10,144 nucleotides of DNA from Candidatus Adlerbacteria bacterium (GCA_903840375.1 CAIMFR010000040.1:1-10144); one strand, 5' to 3'; shown: positions 1 to 6,366, counted from the first letter of the stretch. Notes: generated by a model from the sequence alone, not told the origin. A program made the numbers and translations.

Positions 1-141
1 GTGACGGACGACAGCGGCTCGTATACGACGGCTGCGATCCAAGCAGAGACACCGTTCACGCTCTCATGCACCGGATTGGATGGTTCCAATACATCCGCGC
101 GGGCTATTGTGCAGCTCGTGCCGGGGTATCAGGAGAGGTAG
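1..141 (+). CDS. C-terminal fragment of a probable surface protein with an Ig-like domain (5' end outside window)
   Basis: Frame 1 is open from the first base to a TAG at 139-141 and gives 46 residues; the beginning lies upstream of the window. The visible peptide holds the stretch TPFTLSCTGLDGS followed by SARAIVQLV, a pair of beta strands around a Cys-Thr-Gly turn. I know this pattern from the ends of Ig-like/PKD-like repeats in secreted or cell-wall proteins of Parcubacteria (family knowledge from memory, not a search). The short tail after the last strand, PGYQER, carries no sorting signal that I recognise. Function beyond a likely extracellular structural role cannot be stated. A chance open frame is possible but unlikely, because the fold-like pattern is in frame and the stop is followed by a plausible promoter for alaS. 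Confidence 0.55.
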   Translation: MTDDSGSYTTAAIQAETPFTLSCTGLDGSNTSARAIVQLVPGYQER

Positions 142-145
142 GAGA

Positions 146-174
146 TTGCGCTTAACCGACAAACACGCTATTTT
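146..174 (+). promoter_or_regulatory. Predicted promoter of alaS, leaderless type
   Basis: A -35-like TTGCGC (146-151) and a -10-like TATTTT (169-174) are separated by 17 bp. Only six bases separate the -10 box from the ATG at 181, so the expected transcription start falls on or next to the A of the start codon. No Shine-Dalgarno sequence is present. The match to consensus is moderate. Confidence 0.45.
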
Positions 175-180
175 TACTAC

Positions 181-2103
181 ATGACATTCGACCAGATACG
201 GTCGCGATATTTGACGTTTTTCAAGGCACGCGGGCACGCTATTATTCCTGCTGCCTCTCTCGTGCCGCAGAATGATCCGACAACGCTCTTCACCGGATCC
301 GGCATGCAGCCGATGGTTCCTTATCTTCTCGGTAAAGATCATCCCGCCGGCACACGCATCGCGGATTCTCAAAAAGCTTTTCGCACCGGCGACATCGAGG
401 AGGTGGGTGACAATCGCCACACCACACTGTTCGAGATGCTCGGCAACTGGTCGCTCGGCGACTATTTCAAGAAGGAACAGTTGCGCTGGATATTCACCTT
501 TTTGACCGATGGCGATGAAGGCGTCGGGCTCGATCCGAAGCGATTATATGTGACCGTTTTCATTGGCGACGAGAAAAATAATTTGTTACCCGATACAGAG
601 TCAGTTTCTATCTGGAAAACTCTCTTTGCAGAGAAGGGGATTGAAGCGCGCGACACAATCATCGGCTCGGAGGCCGAAGGATATGAAAGAGGGATGAGCG
701 AAGGGGAACGAATTTTTGGTTACGACGTGAAGAAAAATTGGTGGAGTCGCGCCGGTGTACCGAGTGCGATGCCCGCCGGCGAGCCGGGCGGCCCTGACTC
801 TGAAATATTTTATGATTTCGGTACGCCACATGACGAAAAGTTCGGCAAGCATTGCCACCCCAATTGCGACTGCGGCCGTTTTGTTGAAATAGGCAACTCG
901 GTGTTTATGCAATATTTCAAGAAGTCGGACGGCACATTCGGTTTACTACCGAAACAGAATGTCGACTTCGGCGGCGGGTTGGAACGCATCACGATGGCGG
1001 CATCCGGCGTGTCGGACGTTATCGCTGCTTGCCATCGTCCGATACTCGACCACCTCGAACGTGCGTCAGGAAAGAAATACGGAGAAAATGTAGACGACAC
1101 GCGAGCATTTCGCATAATCGCCGACCATATAAAAGCCTCGGTGTTCCTCATTGCGGATAGTGTGTTGCCGTCAAATACCGATCAAGGGTATTTTGTACGC
1201 AGGCTCATTCGCCGTGCCGTTCGCTACGCCGACATGCTCGGCGTCGGGGCTGGCGAATTGGCGAAGATCGTGCCGACCCTCGCAGAGATGTATGCGGAAT
1301 CATATCCCGACATTAAACGGCAAGTTACATCCATTCAGGATGCTGTGCAAAAAGAGGAAGAGAGGTTTCGCGTCACGCTTGCACGCGGGATGAAAGAGTT
1401 CGCGCGATGCGCAAAGGACGGCGCACTTTCCGCAGAAGATATTTTCCAGCTTGTCACAACATACGGTTTTCCATTGGAATTGATCTTGGAAGAAGCTGCT
1501 GCGAAAAATATTCATTCGATTGATATAGACGGATTCAATGAACTGCTCAAAAAACATCAGGAACTTTCTCGCGCCGGTTCGGAACAAAAGTTCAAGGGAG
1601 GTTTGGCGGATGTTTCTGCGGAGACGACGTGTTTGCACACCGCGCATCATCTTTTGCTCAAAGCTTTGCAGATCGTGCTCGGCCCTGATGTGCATCAGCG
1701 TGGGAGTAATATTACTGCGGAGCGTTTGCGCATAGATTTTTCCTACGGACAAAAGATGACCGATGAGCAGAAAAGGGAAGTTGAGCGTATCGTCAATGAA
1801 AAAATAACGGAAGACTTGCCTGTCGTGCACAGCGAGTTGGCGAAGGAAGATGCGGAAAAGCTTGGCGCGGAACACGAGTTCGGGCAGAAATATCCCGACA
1901 TGGTTTCCGTCTATTCCATCGGCCCGAAAGGTGCGACGAAAGAAGATCCGCAGTTCGCACAAACATATTCGATAGAGTTCTGCGGCGGCCCGCATGTAGA
2001 ACACACCGGCGAGTTGGCGGAAGGCGGCAGACATTTCAAGATCCAAAAAGAGGAAGCCGTCTCGGCAGGTATCCGCCGCATCAAAGCAGTGTTGACTAAA
2101 TAA
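181..2103 (+). CDS. alaS: Alanine--tRNA ligase, short form lacking the C-Ala domain
   Basis: Charges tRNA-Ala with alanine in the cytoplasm and hydrolyses mischarged tRNA. The 640 residues begin with the class II catalytic core: SLVPQNDPTTLFTGSGM (about 26-42), the motif 2 region FEMLGNWSLGDYF (84-96) and motif 3 GGGLERI (264-270). The middle part follows with RIIADHIKAS and RRLIRRAVR. The editing domain keeps both zinc motifs, H486-x3-H490 (HTAHH) and C601-x3-H605 (CGGPH). The protein stops about 35 residues after the second motif; the family is usually around 870 residues, so the C-terminal C-Ala module is absent. Near residues 199-212 the usual CGPC active-site loop reads GGPD, and a Cys/His cluster (C225, H226, C229, C231) lies just after it. 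The ATG at 181 suits both the alignment and the upstream promoter. Identity is certain; the shortened form is a direct observation. Confidence 0.97.
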   Translation: MTFDQIRSRYLTFFKARGHAIIPAASLVPQNDPTTLFTGSGMQPMVPYLLGKDHPAGTRIADSQKAFRTGDIEEVGDNRHTTLFEMLGNWSLGDYFKKEQLRWIFTFLTDGDEGVGLDPKRLYVTVFIGDEKNNLLPDTESVSIWKTLFAEKGIEARDTIIGSEAEGYERGMSEGERIFGYDVKKNWWSRAGVPSAMPAGEPGGPDSEIFYDFGTPHDEKFGKHCHPNCDCGRFVEIGNSVFMQYFKKSDGTFGLLPKQNVDFGGGLERITMAASGVSDVIAACHRPILDHLERASGKKYGENVDDTRAFRIIADHIKASVFLIADSVLPSNTDQGYFVRRLIRRAVRYADMLGVGAGELAKIVPTLAEMYAESYPDIKRQVTSIQDAVQKEEERFRVTLARGMKEFARCAKDGALSAEDIFQLVTTYGFPLELILEEAAAKNIHSIDIDGFNELLKKHQELSRAGSEQKFKGGLADVSAETTCLHTAHHLLLKALQIVLGPDVHQRGSNITAERLRIDFSYGQKMTDEQKREVERIVNEKITEDLPVVHSELAKEDAEKLGAEHEFGQKYPDMVSVYSIGPKGATKEDPQFAQTYSIEFCGGPHVEHTGELAEGGRHFKIQKEEAVSAGIRRIKAVLTK

Positions 2104-2111
2104 GACTGTAT

Positions 2112-2133
2112 AAAAATCCTGCCGGCATTTTTT
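2112..2133 (+). terminator. Possible weak terminator after alaS
   Basis: Just after the alaS stop an A-run, a short GCCGGC palindrome and a seven-base T-run follow each other. The A-run and T-run can pair around the GC core, giving a weak hairpin ending in U residues. It overlaps the promoter region of the next gene, so it may be only A/T-rich promoter DNA. Confidence 0.25.
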
Positions 2134-2138
2134 TGTTA

Positions 2139-2144
2139 TATACT
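2139..2144 (+). promoter_or_regulatory. -10 box of the actin-like gene
   Basis: TATACT lies six bases before the ATG at 2151, placing the expected transcription start at the start codon. No convincing -35 hexamer is visible at 16-18 bp. The box lies inside the region that would be coding if the TTG at 2133 were the start, which argues for the ATG. Confidence 0.4.
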
Positions 2145-2150
2145 GTTTGC

Positions 2151-3104
2151 ATGTGGTCGCTCTTTCGAAAAGATAAAGTGGAGAATGAGATCGTGCTCAT
2201 TGTCGATGTTGAGAACGGAAGTGTTGGCGCGGCGCTGGCGTATATCCCCGTTAAAGATCAATCCGGCACAGCCCAAGATAAGCCTGTATTTTTGGCAGGA
2301 TCGAGGGTTCATTTACCTGTACCGCAAAGACTCTCCGGAGCCACGCTTCTTGTTGAAATAAAAGACGCCCTGTATATTGCTTTGCAAAATATTCGAGAAA
2401 CAACCTATCCAGCTCGTGCCGTGGTGTTTTTTTCTCCGCCATGGTCAACATTGAGGCAGGGAAAGCATGGGCTTGAATGGGACCATAACGATGATGTTAT
2501 ATCCGCGGTGAGTGCCGCTGTTTCCGAATCGTTCGACACTATTCCGATCTCATTCCAAGCGTTGGGGACCGCCGCTTCAAGTGTTGTTGGTGATCTTTTC
2601 CCGGACAAGCAAGGCATGCTGCTGTGCACAGTCACCGGCGAGGTGACCGAGCTTATCCCCGTGCACGATTCCGTTCCATATGGCCGTGTGACGATACCGA
2701 TCGGCACAAATACACTGCTGCGCACGCTGCGCGCGCATACTGACATGAGCGATGCAGAAGTGCGTTCATCACTTCGCCTCATGCAACACGAGAGTTCGCC
2801 AATCCACTCTGCGCTTGCGGAGCCGCTTGCTGCGACATCTGCACACTTTGTTAAACAATATATAGATGCAGTGTTTGATCTCGCGCCACACTACCTGCCG
2901 AGCGACGTGCTTGTCATCGCACAAGAGCCGTCTGCAATGTGGTTCGCGAGGATGCTTGCACAGTCAGACAACGCCGCGTTTCCGAACCTTTTTCCACAGG
3001 GCGGAACGGTGCGACCTTTGCGCAATAGCCGCCTGGCACAACACGTTATTAGTCGTTCGCCCACAGCCGATGCTATCATGATGCTGGAAACCGCCGCTTT
3101 GTAG
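2151..3104 (+). CDS. Degenerate actin-like (PilM/FtsA-type) protein, function unknown
   Basis: A soluble protein of 317 residues, with no signal peptide or membrane segment. The N-terminal strand-turn VLIVDVENGSVGAAL (about 15-29) resembles the phosphate-1 loop of actin-fold ATPases such as PilM and FtsA. ARAVVFFSPPW (about 88-98) resembles the strand before the inserted subdomain. LLCTVTGEVTELIPV (about 157-171), followed by GRVTIPIGTNTLL, matches the phosphate-2 region in position. VLVIAQEPSAMWF (about 253-265) sits where the adenosine motif should be. The glycines and acidic catalytic residues typical of the last two motifs are missing, so ATP hydrolysis is doubtful. The ATG at 2151 is preferred over a TTG at 2133 because of the -10 box. 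The next gene starts 26 bp downstream and encodes a membrane protein, which suggests a PilM-PilN-like pair. The fold is an inference from motifs; the role is unknown. Confidence 0.8.
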   Translation: MWSLFRKDKVENEIVLIVDVENGSVGAALAYIPVKDQSGTAQDKPVFLAGSRVHLPVPQRLSGATLLVEIKDALYIALQNIRETTYPARAVVFFSPPWSTLRQGKHGLEWDHNDDVISAVSAAVSESFDTIPISFQALGTAASSVVGDLFPDKQGMLLCTVTGEVTELIPVHDSVPYGRVTIPIGTNTLLRTLRAHTDMSDAEVRSSLRLMQHESSPIHSALAEPLAATSAHFVKQYIDAVFDLAPHYLPSDVLVIAQEPSAMWFARMLAQSDNAAFPNLFPQGGTVRPLRNSRLAQHVISRSPTADAIMMLETAAL

Positions 3105-3116
3105 AAATTATTGCTG

Positions 3117-3122
3117 TATACT
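3117..3122 (+). promoter_or_regulatory. -10 box of the membrane protein gene
   Basis: TATACT, identical to the box before the previous gene, ends eight bases before the ATG at 3131. A near-leaderless transcript would result. No clear -35 is seen. The gene may also be read through from the upstream partner. Confidence 0.4.
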
Positions 3123-3130
3123 TATTTTAT

Positions 3131-4408
3131 ATGATGCAGGACATGATAGCGCCAAAGAAACACGGTTCTATCCACGACATACCCGTGGGCCATCGTCGCC
3201 AGCAGACTGAGCCTGAGTATCCACAGCAGTCGCATAGACCGCGTTCCGGCCGCAGGTTTTTTCGTTTTGTCATTGCGCTTATTGTAATAGCGATCGGCTG
3301 TGCTGCGGGTGCGGCAATATCACTCTATTATTTCCAGGGCGCTACAGTAACCATTCATCCGAAGTCACAGATGATCACATCGCAGCTTGTTGTGCAGGCG
3401 TTTCCGAACGCATCGTCCGGTGTATTGTCATACAAAGTTATTTCAGTCACACGGTCAGCGACAACTACCGTTTCAGCGAGTGGAACGCAACAGGTTTCGA
3501 CCCAAGCGACCGGTGTTATAGCAATAACCAACACGTACAGCACCGCGACACAGCGTCTTATTGCGAACACGCGGTTCGCCGCGCCGGATGGAAAGATATA
3601 TCGTATTCGTGATTCAATCGTTGTTCCCGGCATGACGAAGCACTCTGATAACACGATAGTACCCGGTTCTATCACTGCGACTATATATGCCGACGCGCCG
3701 GGCGATGTGTATAACCGCACGACTCCTACACAATTCACTATTCCGGGCTTCAAGGGTACGCCGCGGTACACAGGGTTCTCCGCGCTTTCGAGCGGCACTA
3801 TAAGTGGCGGTTTTGTGGGCAATGAGCCGGCTGTCGCCGCCGCCGATCTAACAAAAGCCAAAGCCATTCTGGCCACTAAGCTTACTGATGCTATACGCGC
3901 TGCTGCTCTTTCAAGCGTTCCGAGCGGGTCCGTTGGTGTCGAGGGTACGGCAACAGCTTCTTATTCCGATATCCAGCAGACACTCGGGAGCGGCAATACT
4001 GCTGCAATTTCGCAAAGTGTCGTGGCTACATTCGCATCGGTCAGTACATCAGATCTGGCATCAGCTTGCGCGAAACAAACCGTTGATGGTTATAATGGAG
4101 AAGCTGTAGCATTCGCGGATCCAACCAAGGTTTCCGTGTCGCTTGCGAGCAGTACCAATAAAGGCTCGACTGGCGTACTTTCCATCGCTGTCGACAACTC
4201 TCCGATGATGGTATGGCAATTCGACAAGGCCGCGTTGGCGCAAGCACTGCTCGGCAAGGACCGTGCGGCATTCCAGACGATCATCCAGACATTCCAGCCC
4301 GCAATAGAAAAGGCCGATGCCAGCATAACGCCATTCTGGAGGCAGACCTTCCCGACTGATCCGAAGAAGATCAAGGTAAAGGTCGAAGAACCTGTGGGAG
4401 GCATTTGA
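3131..4408 (+). CDS. Single-pass membrane protein with Baseplate-J-like extracytoplasmic region
   Basis: The 425 residues have a polar, basic cytoplasmic tail (1-42, containing GSIHDIPV at 12-19), one hydrophobic segment (about 43-68, FFRFVIALIVIAIG onward), and a long outside region rich in Ser, Thr and Val. Arginines at 38, 41 and 42 before the segment fit an N-in orientation. The part at about 125-230 (GVIAITNTYSTATQ, RFAAPDGKIYRI, PGSITATIYADAPGDVYN, FTIPGFKGTPRYTGF, SGGF) resembles Patescibacteria proteins annotated as Baseplate J/gp47 family; I recall this from memory and could not search. Only the fold is implied, not a phage origin: no other phage genes are near. The start could be ATG 3131 or 3134. 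The gene follows the actin-like gene by 26 bp, and its stop codon overlaps the infA promoter. Function unknown; an envelope or appendage assembly role is plausible. Confidence 0.8.
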   Translation: MMQDMIAPKKHGSIHDIPVGHRRQQTEPEYPQQSHRPRSGRRFFRFVIALIVIAIGCAAGAAISLYYFQGATVTIHPKSQMITSQLVVQAFPNASSGVLSYKVISVTRSATTTVSASGTQQVSTQATGVIAITNTYSTATQRLIANTRFAAPDGKIYRIRDSIVVPGMTKHSDNTIVPGSITATIYADAPGDVYNRTTPTQFTIPGFKGTPRYTGFSALSSGTISGGFVGNEPAVAAADLTKAKAILATKLTDAIRAAALSSVPSGSVGVEGTATASYSDIQQTLGSGNTAAISQSVVATFASVSTSDLASACAKQTVDGYNGEAVAFADPTKVSVSLASSTNKGSTGVLSIAVDNSPMMVWQFDKAALAQALLGKDRAAFQTIIQTFQPAIEKADASITPFWRQTFPTDPKKIKVKVEEPVGGI

Positions 4409-4433
4409 CCAAAAAGGCGGCTTCTGATAGAAT
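4405..4433 (+). promoter_or_regulatory. Strong promoter of the infA-rpsI ribosomal operon
   Basis: TTGACC (-35, 4405-4410), an exact 17-bp spacer and TAGAAT (-10, 4428-4433) preceded by an extended TG at 4425-4426. It is the best consensus match in the window and overlaps the TGA of the preceding gene (4406-4408). The predicted start is about 4440, giving a leader of only around seven bases before the infA ATG at 4448. Confidence 0.75.
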
Positions 4434-4447
4434 GGTTTTTGTACCAG

Positions 4448-4660
4448 ATGCAGAAAGATGTACCAACAGAAGTTCAGGGTGTCGTTGAAGAAGCCCTGCC
4501 CAATACACTGTTTCGAGTTACTTTGAGTACCGGAGAGTTGCTGTTGACGTACCTCGCCGGCAAGATGCGCCTTCATCGTATCAAGGTGCTCGTGGGTGAC
4601 AAGGTAATGGTCCAGATTGATCCGTACGGAGGCAAGGGTCGCATCACACGCCGTCTATAA
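4448..4660 (+). CDS. infA: Translation initiation factor IF-1
   Basis: A 70-residue OB-fold protein that binds the ribosomal A site during initiation. It shows the family signature in order: GVVEEALPNTLFRVTL, a turn STGELLLTYL, then AGKMRLHRIKVLVGDKVMVQIDPY and a final GRITRRL. Length matches the usual 70-73 residues. The ATG at 4448 places MQKD where the family begins; an in-frame TTG at 4439 would add three residues and would lie only five bases from the -10 box. No Shine-Dalgarno is present. It is the first gene of the ribosomal operon; rpmJ follows after six bases. Confidence 0.96.
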   Translation: MQKDVPTEVQGVVEEALPNTLFRVTLSTGELLLTYLAGKMRLHRIKVLVGDKVMVQIDPYGGKGRITRRL

Positions 4661-4666
4661 ACCACC

Positions 4667-4780
4667 ATGAAAGTTAAAGCTTCAATAAAAACACGTTGTG
4701 TAAACTGCAAGATGCTCCGTCGCAAGGGTCGTTTGTGTGTCATTTGTGTGAATCCGCGTCACAAGCAGCGCCAGGGTTAA
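4667..4780 (+). CDS. rpmJ: 50S ribosomal protein bL36
   Basis: A 37-residue zinc-ribbon protein of the large subunit. It starts MKVKASIKTRCVNCK and ends PRHKQRQG, the family pattern. Ligands C11, C14, C27 and H32 are all present, so this is the zinc-binding form; an extra Cys at 24 is seen. It is one residue shorter than the E. coli form between C27 and the His. It sits between infA and rpsM, the usual order. The six-base spacer before its ATG has no ribosome binding site. Confidence 0.96.
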   Translation: MKVKASIKTRCVNCKMLRRKGRLCVICVNPRHKQRQG

Positions 4781-4795
4781 TCTATATTTTATATT

Positions 4796-5173
4796 ATGCG
4801 TATCTCAGGTATTACAATCCCAAACAAACGTCTAGCTTACGCTTTGACCGCGCTCTACGGCATCGGCTTTCCTCGTTCTAAGTCGATCTGTGCACAGGCC
4901 AAGATAGACCCAATGAAGCCGGCAGCAGAATTGACACCAGATGAGGAAAACGAGATTCGTCGCCTTGTCGAAGGTTTCAAGTTGGAGGGTGACCTCAAAC
5001 GCGAAGTCGCAGGCAACATCAAGCGCCTCAAAGACATCGGATCATATCGCGGCTCTCGCCATGCAAAGAAGCTCCCAGCACGAGGTCAGCGCACCAAGAC
5101 CAATTCCAGAACCGTCCGCGGTAACGTCCGCAAGACCATGGCTTCAGGTCGCCGAAAGACTGAGAAGACGTAG
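4796..5173 (+). CDS. rpsM: 30S ribosomal protein uS13
   Basis: The head protein of the small subunit that contacts the P-site tRNA and the large subunit. The 125 residues begin MRISGITIPNKRLAYALTALYGIG, the canonical start of the helix-two-turns-helix domain. They continue with LKREVAGNIKRLKDIGSYRGSRH and end in a basic extension containing GQRTKTNSRTVRG that threads toward tRNA. Length and sequence are normal for the family. The ATG lies 15 bases after rpmJ in an A/T-only stretch; TATATT at 4783-4788 ends seven bases before the ATG and could be an internal leaderless promoter, though no -35 is visible. A 128-bp gap to rpsK follows, unusually long for this operon. Confidence 0.97.
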   Translation: MRISGITIPNKRLAYALTALYGIGFPRSKSICAQAKIDPMKPAAELTPDEENEIRRLVEGFKLEGDLKREVAGNIKRLKDIGSYRGSRHAKKLPARGQRTKTNSRTVRGNVRKTMASGRRKTEKT

Positions 5174-5229
5174 AATGACGTTGGTTAGCGGATACATTAA
5201 GAGGCAGATTTCCCCAAAAGGTATGACAA

Positions 5230-5258
5230 TGGACAAATTATCAAAGAACGTTTATAGT
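5230..5258 (+). promoter_or_regulatory. Internal promoter upstream of rpsK
   Basis: TGGACA (-35, 5230-5235), an exact 17-bp spacer and TATAGT (-10, 5253-5258); each hexamer differs from consensus at one position. It lies in the only long gap of the ribosomal operon. The predicted start, near 5265, coincides with the first base of the heptamer array, giving a leader of about 37 bases for rpsK. Confidence 0.65.
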
Positions 5259-5264
5259 GTTTTT

Positions 5265-5292
5265 ACTAGTCACTAATCACTAGTGGCTAATT
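5265..5292 (+). repeat. Tandem heptamer array in the rpsK leader
   Basis: Four adjacent seven-base units with the pattern RCTARTN: the first is ACTAGTC, the second ACTAATC, the third ACTAGTG and the fourth GCTAATT. A fifth, poorer unit starts at 5293. Units one and three contain the self-complementary ACTAGT, so the RNA could form a 6-bp stem with an 8-base loop (5265-5284). CACTAGTG at 5278-5285 is a perfect 8-bp palindrome. Confidence 0.6.
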
Positions 5293-5301
5293 ACTGTATC
5301 T

Positions 5302-5730
5302 ATGGGTAAGAAACGAATAGTCAAAAAAGGAGGTGAGTCAAGCGGTGCCGCGCGCGGTACTTCTAGCCGCGTATCTAAGCGTAAGTTGGACGCCGGTATC
5401 ATGAATGTCGAGGCGACCTACAACAACACCAAGGTAAACGTTTCCGATACCTCGGGCAACGTTGTTATGTGGTCATCAAGCGGCTCACTTGGTTTTTCAG
5501 GAGCAAAGAAGGGTACTCCGTTTGCAGCTGCAAAGGTTGGTGAGATCCTTGCCGATAAGGCGATACAGATGGGCATAAAAGAGGTTTCTGTAACTGTTTC
5601 CGGTGTCGGAGCAGGTCGCGAGTCCGCTATCCGCGCATTCGCAACGAAAGGCATCCATATATCGTCCATCAAGGACGTGACTCCGGTTCCGCACAATGGT
5701 CCACGTCCGCCGAAGCCGCGTCGCGTATAA
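5302..5730 (+). CDS. rpsK: 30S ribosomal protein uS11
   Basis: A platform protein of the small subunit beside the E site and the 3' end of 16S rRNA. The 142 residues have a basic, low-complexity N-terminal extension (1-29), then the conserved core: MNVEATYNNTKVNVSD, GNVVMWSSSGSLGFSGAKKGTPFAA, VSVSGVGAGRES-type loop (VTVSGVGAGRESAIRAF) and the end DVTPVPHNGPRPPKPRRV. The Cys usual in the PHNGCRPP tail is Pro here. Start ATG 5302 gives the expected N terminus. It is preceded by its own promoter and a heptamer repeat and followed after 27 bases by rpsD. A perfect Shine-Dalgarno-like AAGGAGGTGA occurs inside the coding part near codons 9-12, with no in-frame start after it. Confidence 0.97.
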   Translation: MGKKRIVKKGGESSGAARGTSSRVSKRKLDAGIMNVEATYNNTKVNVSDTSGNVVMWSSSGSLGFSGAKKGTPFAAAKVGEILADKAIQMGIKEVSVTVSGVGAGRESAIRAFATKGIHISSIKDVTPVPHNGPRPPKPRRV

Positions 5731-5757
5731 TTTTCCATAATCATCTCTAATTTATTT

Positions 5758-6366
5758 ATGTTGGTAGGACCAAAATACAAAATCTGCAAACGCCTCGGTG
5801 CCTCGGTATTTGAAAAATGCCAGACGCAGAAGTTTCAGCTTGCCGAGATGAACACTCCGCGCAAGACACGCCCGAAACGCGGCGGTAGCGACTATGGCGT
5901 ACAACTTTTAGAGAAACAGAAGGCGCGCTTCACCTACGGCATGTCCGAAGGACAGTTTTCCCGGTACGCACATGAATCGATGGAGAAGAAGGGGACTGAC
6001 AGTGCTTCAGAACTCGTCTCCCGCCTCGAATCCCGCCTCGACAATGTCGTCTATCGCGCAGGTTTTACCGCAACTCGCCGCGCATCACGCCAAATGGTTT
6101 CTCACGGACACATCATGGTAAACGGTCGCCGAATGACCATCCCGTCGCACCAAGTTTCTGCCGGTGACACTATTTCGATCCGTCCGCAGACCCGCGAAAG
6201 CACCATGGTTGCCAACCGCACTGCCGCGATACTTGAGACAAAGACTCCAGTGTGGATGAAAGCCGAGGAAGGCGGTATGTCCGTTAAGATAGAGAGTACG
6301 CCGATGATCCCGATCACGGATCTTCCATTCAGTGCGGCGGTCATCATCCAATTCTATAGTCGTTAA
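5758..6366 (+). CDS. rpsD: 30S ribosomal protein uS4
   Basis: A primary 16S rRNA-binding assembly protein and, in many bacteria, a translational repressor of the alpha operon. The 202 residues match the family's usual 200-206. The N-terminal domain reads GPKYKICKRLG and then TPRKTRPKRGGSDYGVQLLEKQK-type sequence; only two cysteines (10, 21) are present, so this is the zinc-free type. The S4 RNA-binding domain covers about 90-150 (SRLESRLDNVVYRAGF, ASRQMVSHGHIMVNGRRM). The C terminus ends AAVIIQFYSR, the family ending. The gap to rpsK is 27 bases, A/T-rich and without a ribosome binding site. The start ATG 5758 agrees with the family. I see no pseudoknot-type operator clearly enough to annotate. 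Confidence 0.97.
   Translation: MLVGPKYKICKRLGASVFEKCQTQKFQLAEMNTPRKTRPKRGGSDYGVQLLEKQKARFTYGMSEGQFSRYAHESMEKKGTDSASELVSRLESRLDNVVYRAGFTATRRASRQMVSHGHIMVNGRRMTIPSHQVSAGDTISIRPQTRESTMVANRTAAILETKTPVWMKAEEGGMSVKIESTPMIPITDLPFSAAVIIQFYSR

Noticed and set aside
1300..2046. 248-codon open frame on the minus strand opposite alaS
   Set aside because: It lies wholly inside alaS, whose motifs are certain; its translation is Cys/Phe/Arg-rich without family motifs. Typical mirror frame.
2133..2150. TTG start extending the actin-like protein by six residues
   Set aside because: The extension overlaps the TATACT -10 box and begins in a T-run; ATG 2151 is the better start.
3355..3876. 173-codon minus-strand frame inside the membrane protein gene
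   Set aside because: Fully antisense to a well-supported gene; low-complexity Val/Ala-rich product with no motif.
3131..4408. Phage tail or contractile-injection remnant, suggested by the Baseplate-J-like region
   Set aside because: The protein has a membrane anchor, and no sheath, tube, spike or other tail gene is in the window; housekeeping genes lie on both sides.
4061..4576. 171-codon minus-strand frame over the end of the membrane protein gene and infA
   Set aside because: Crosses the strong infA promoter and two real genes; no recognisable domain.
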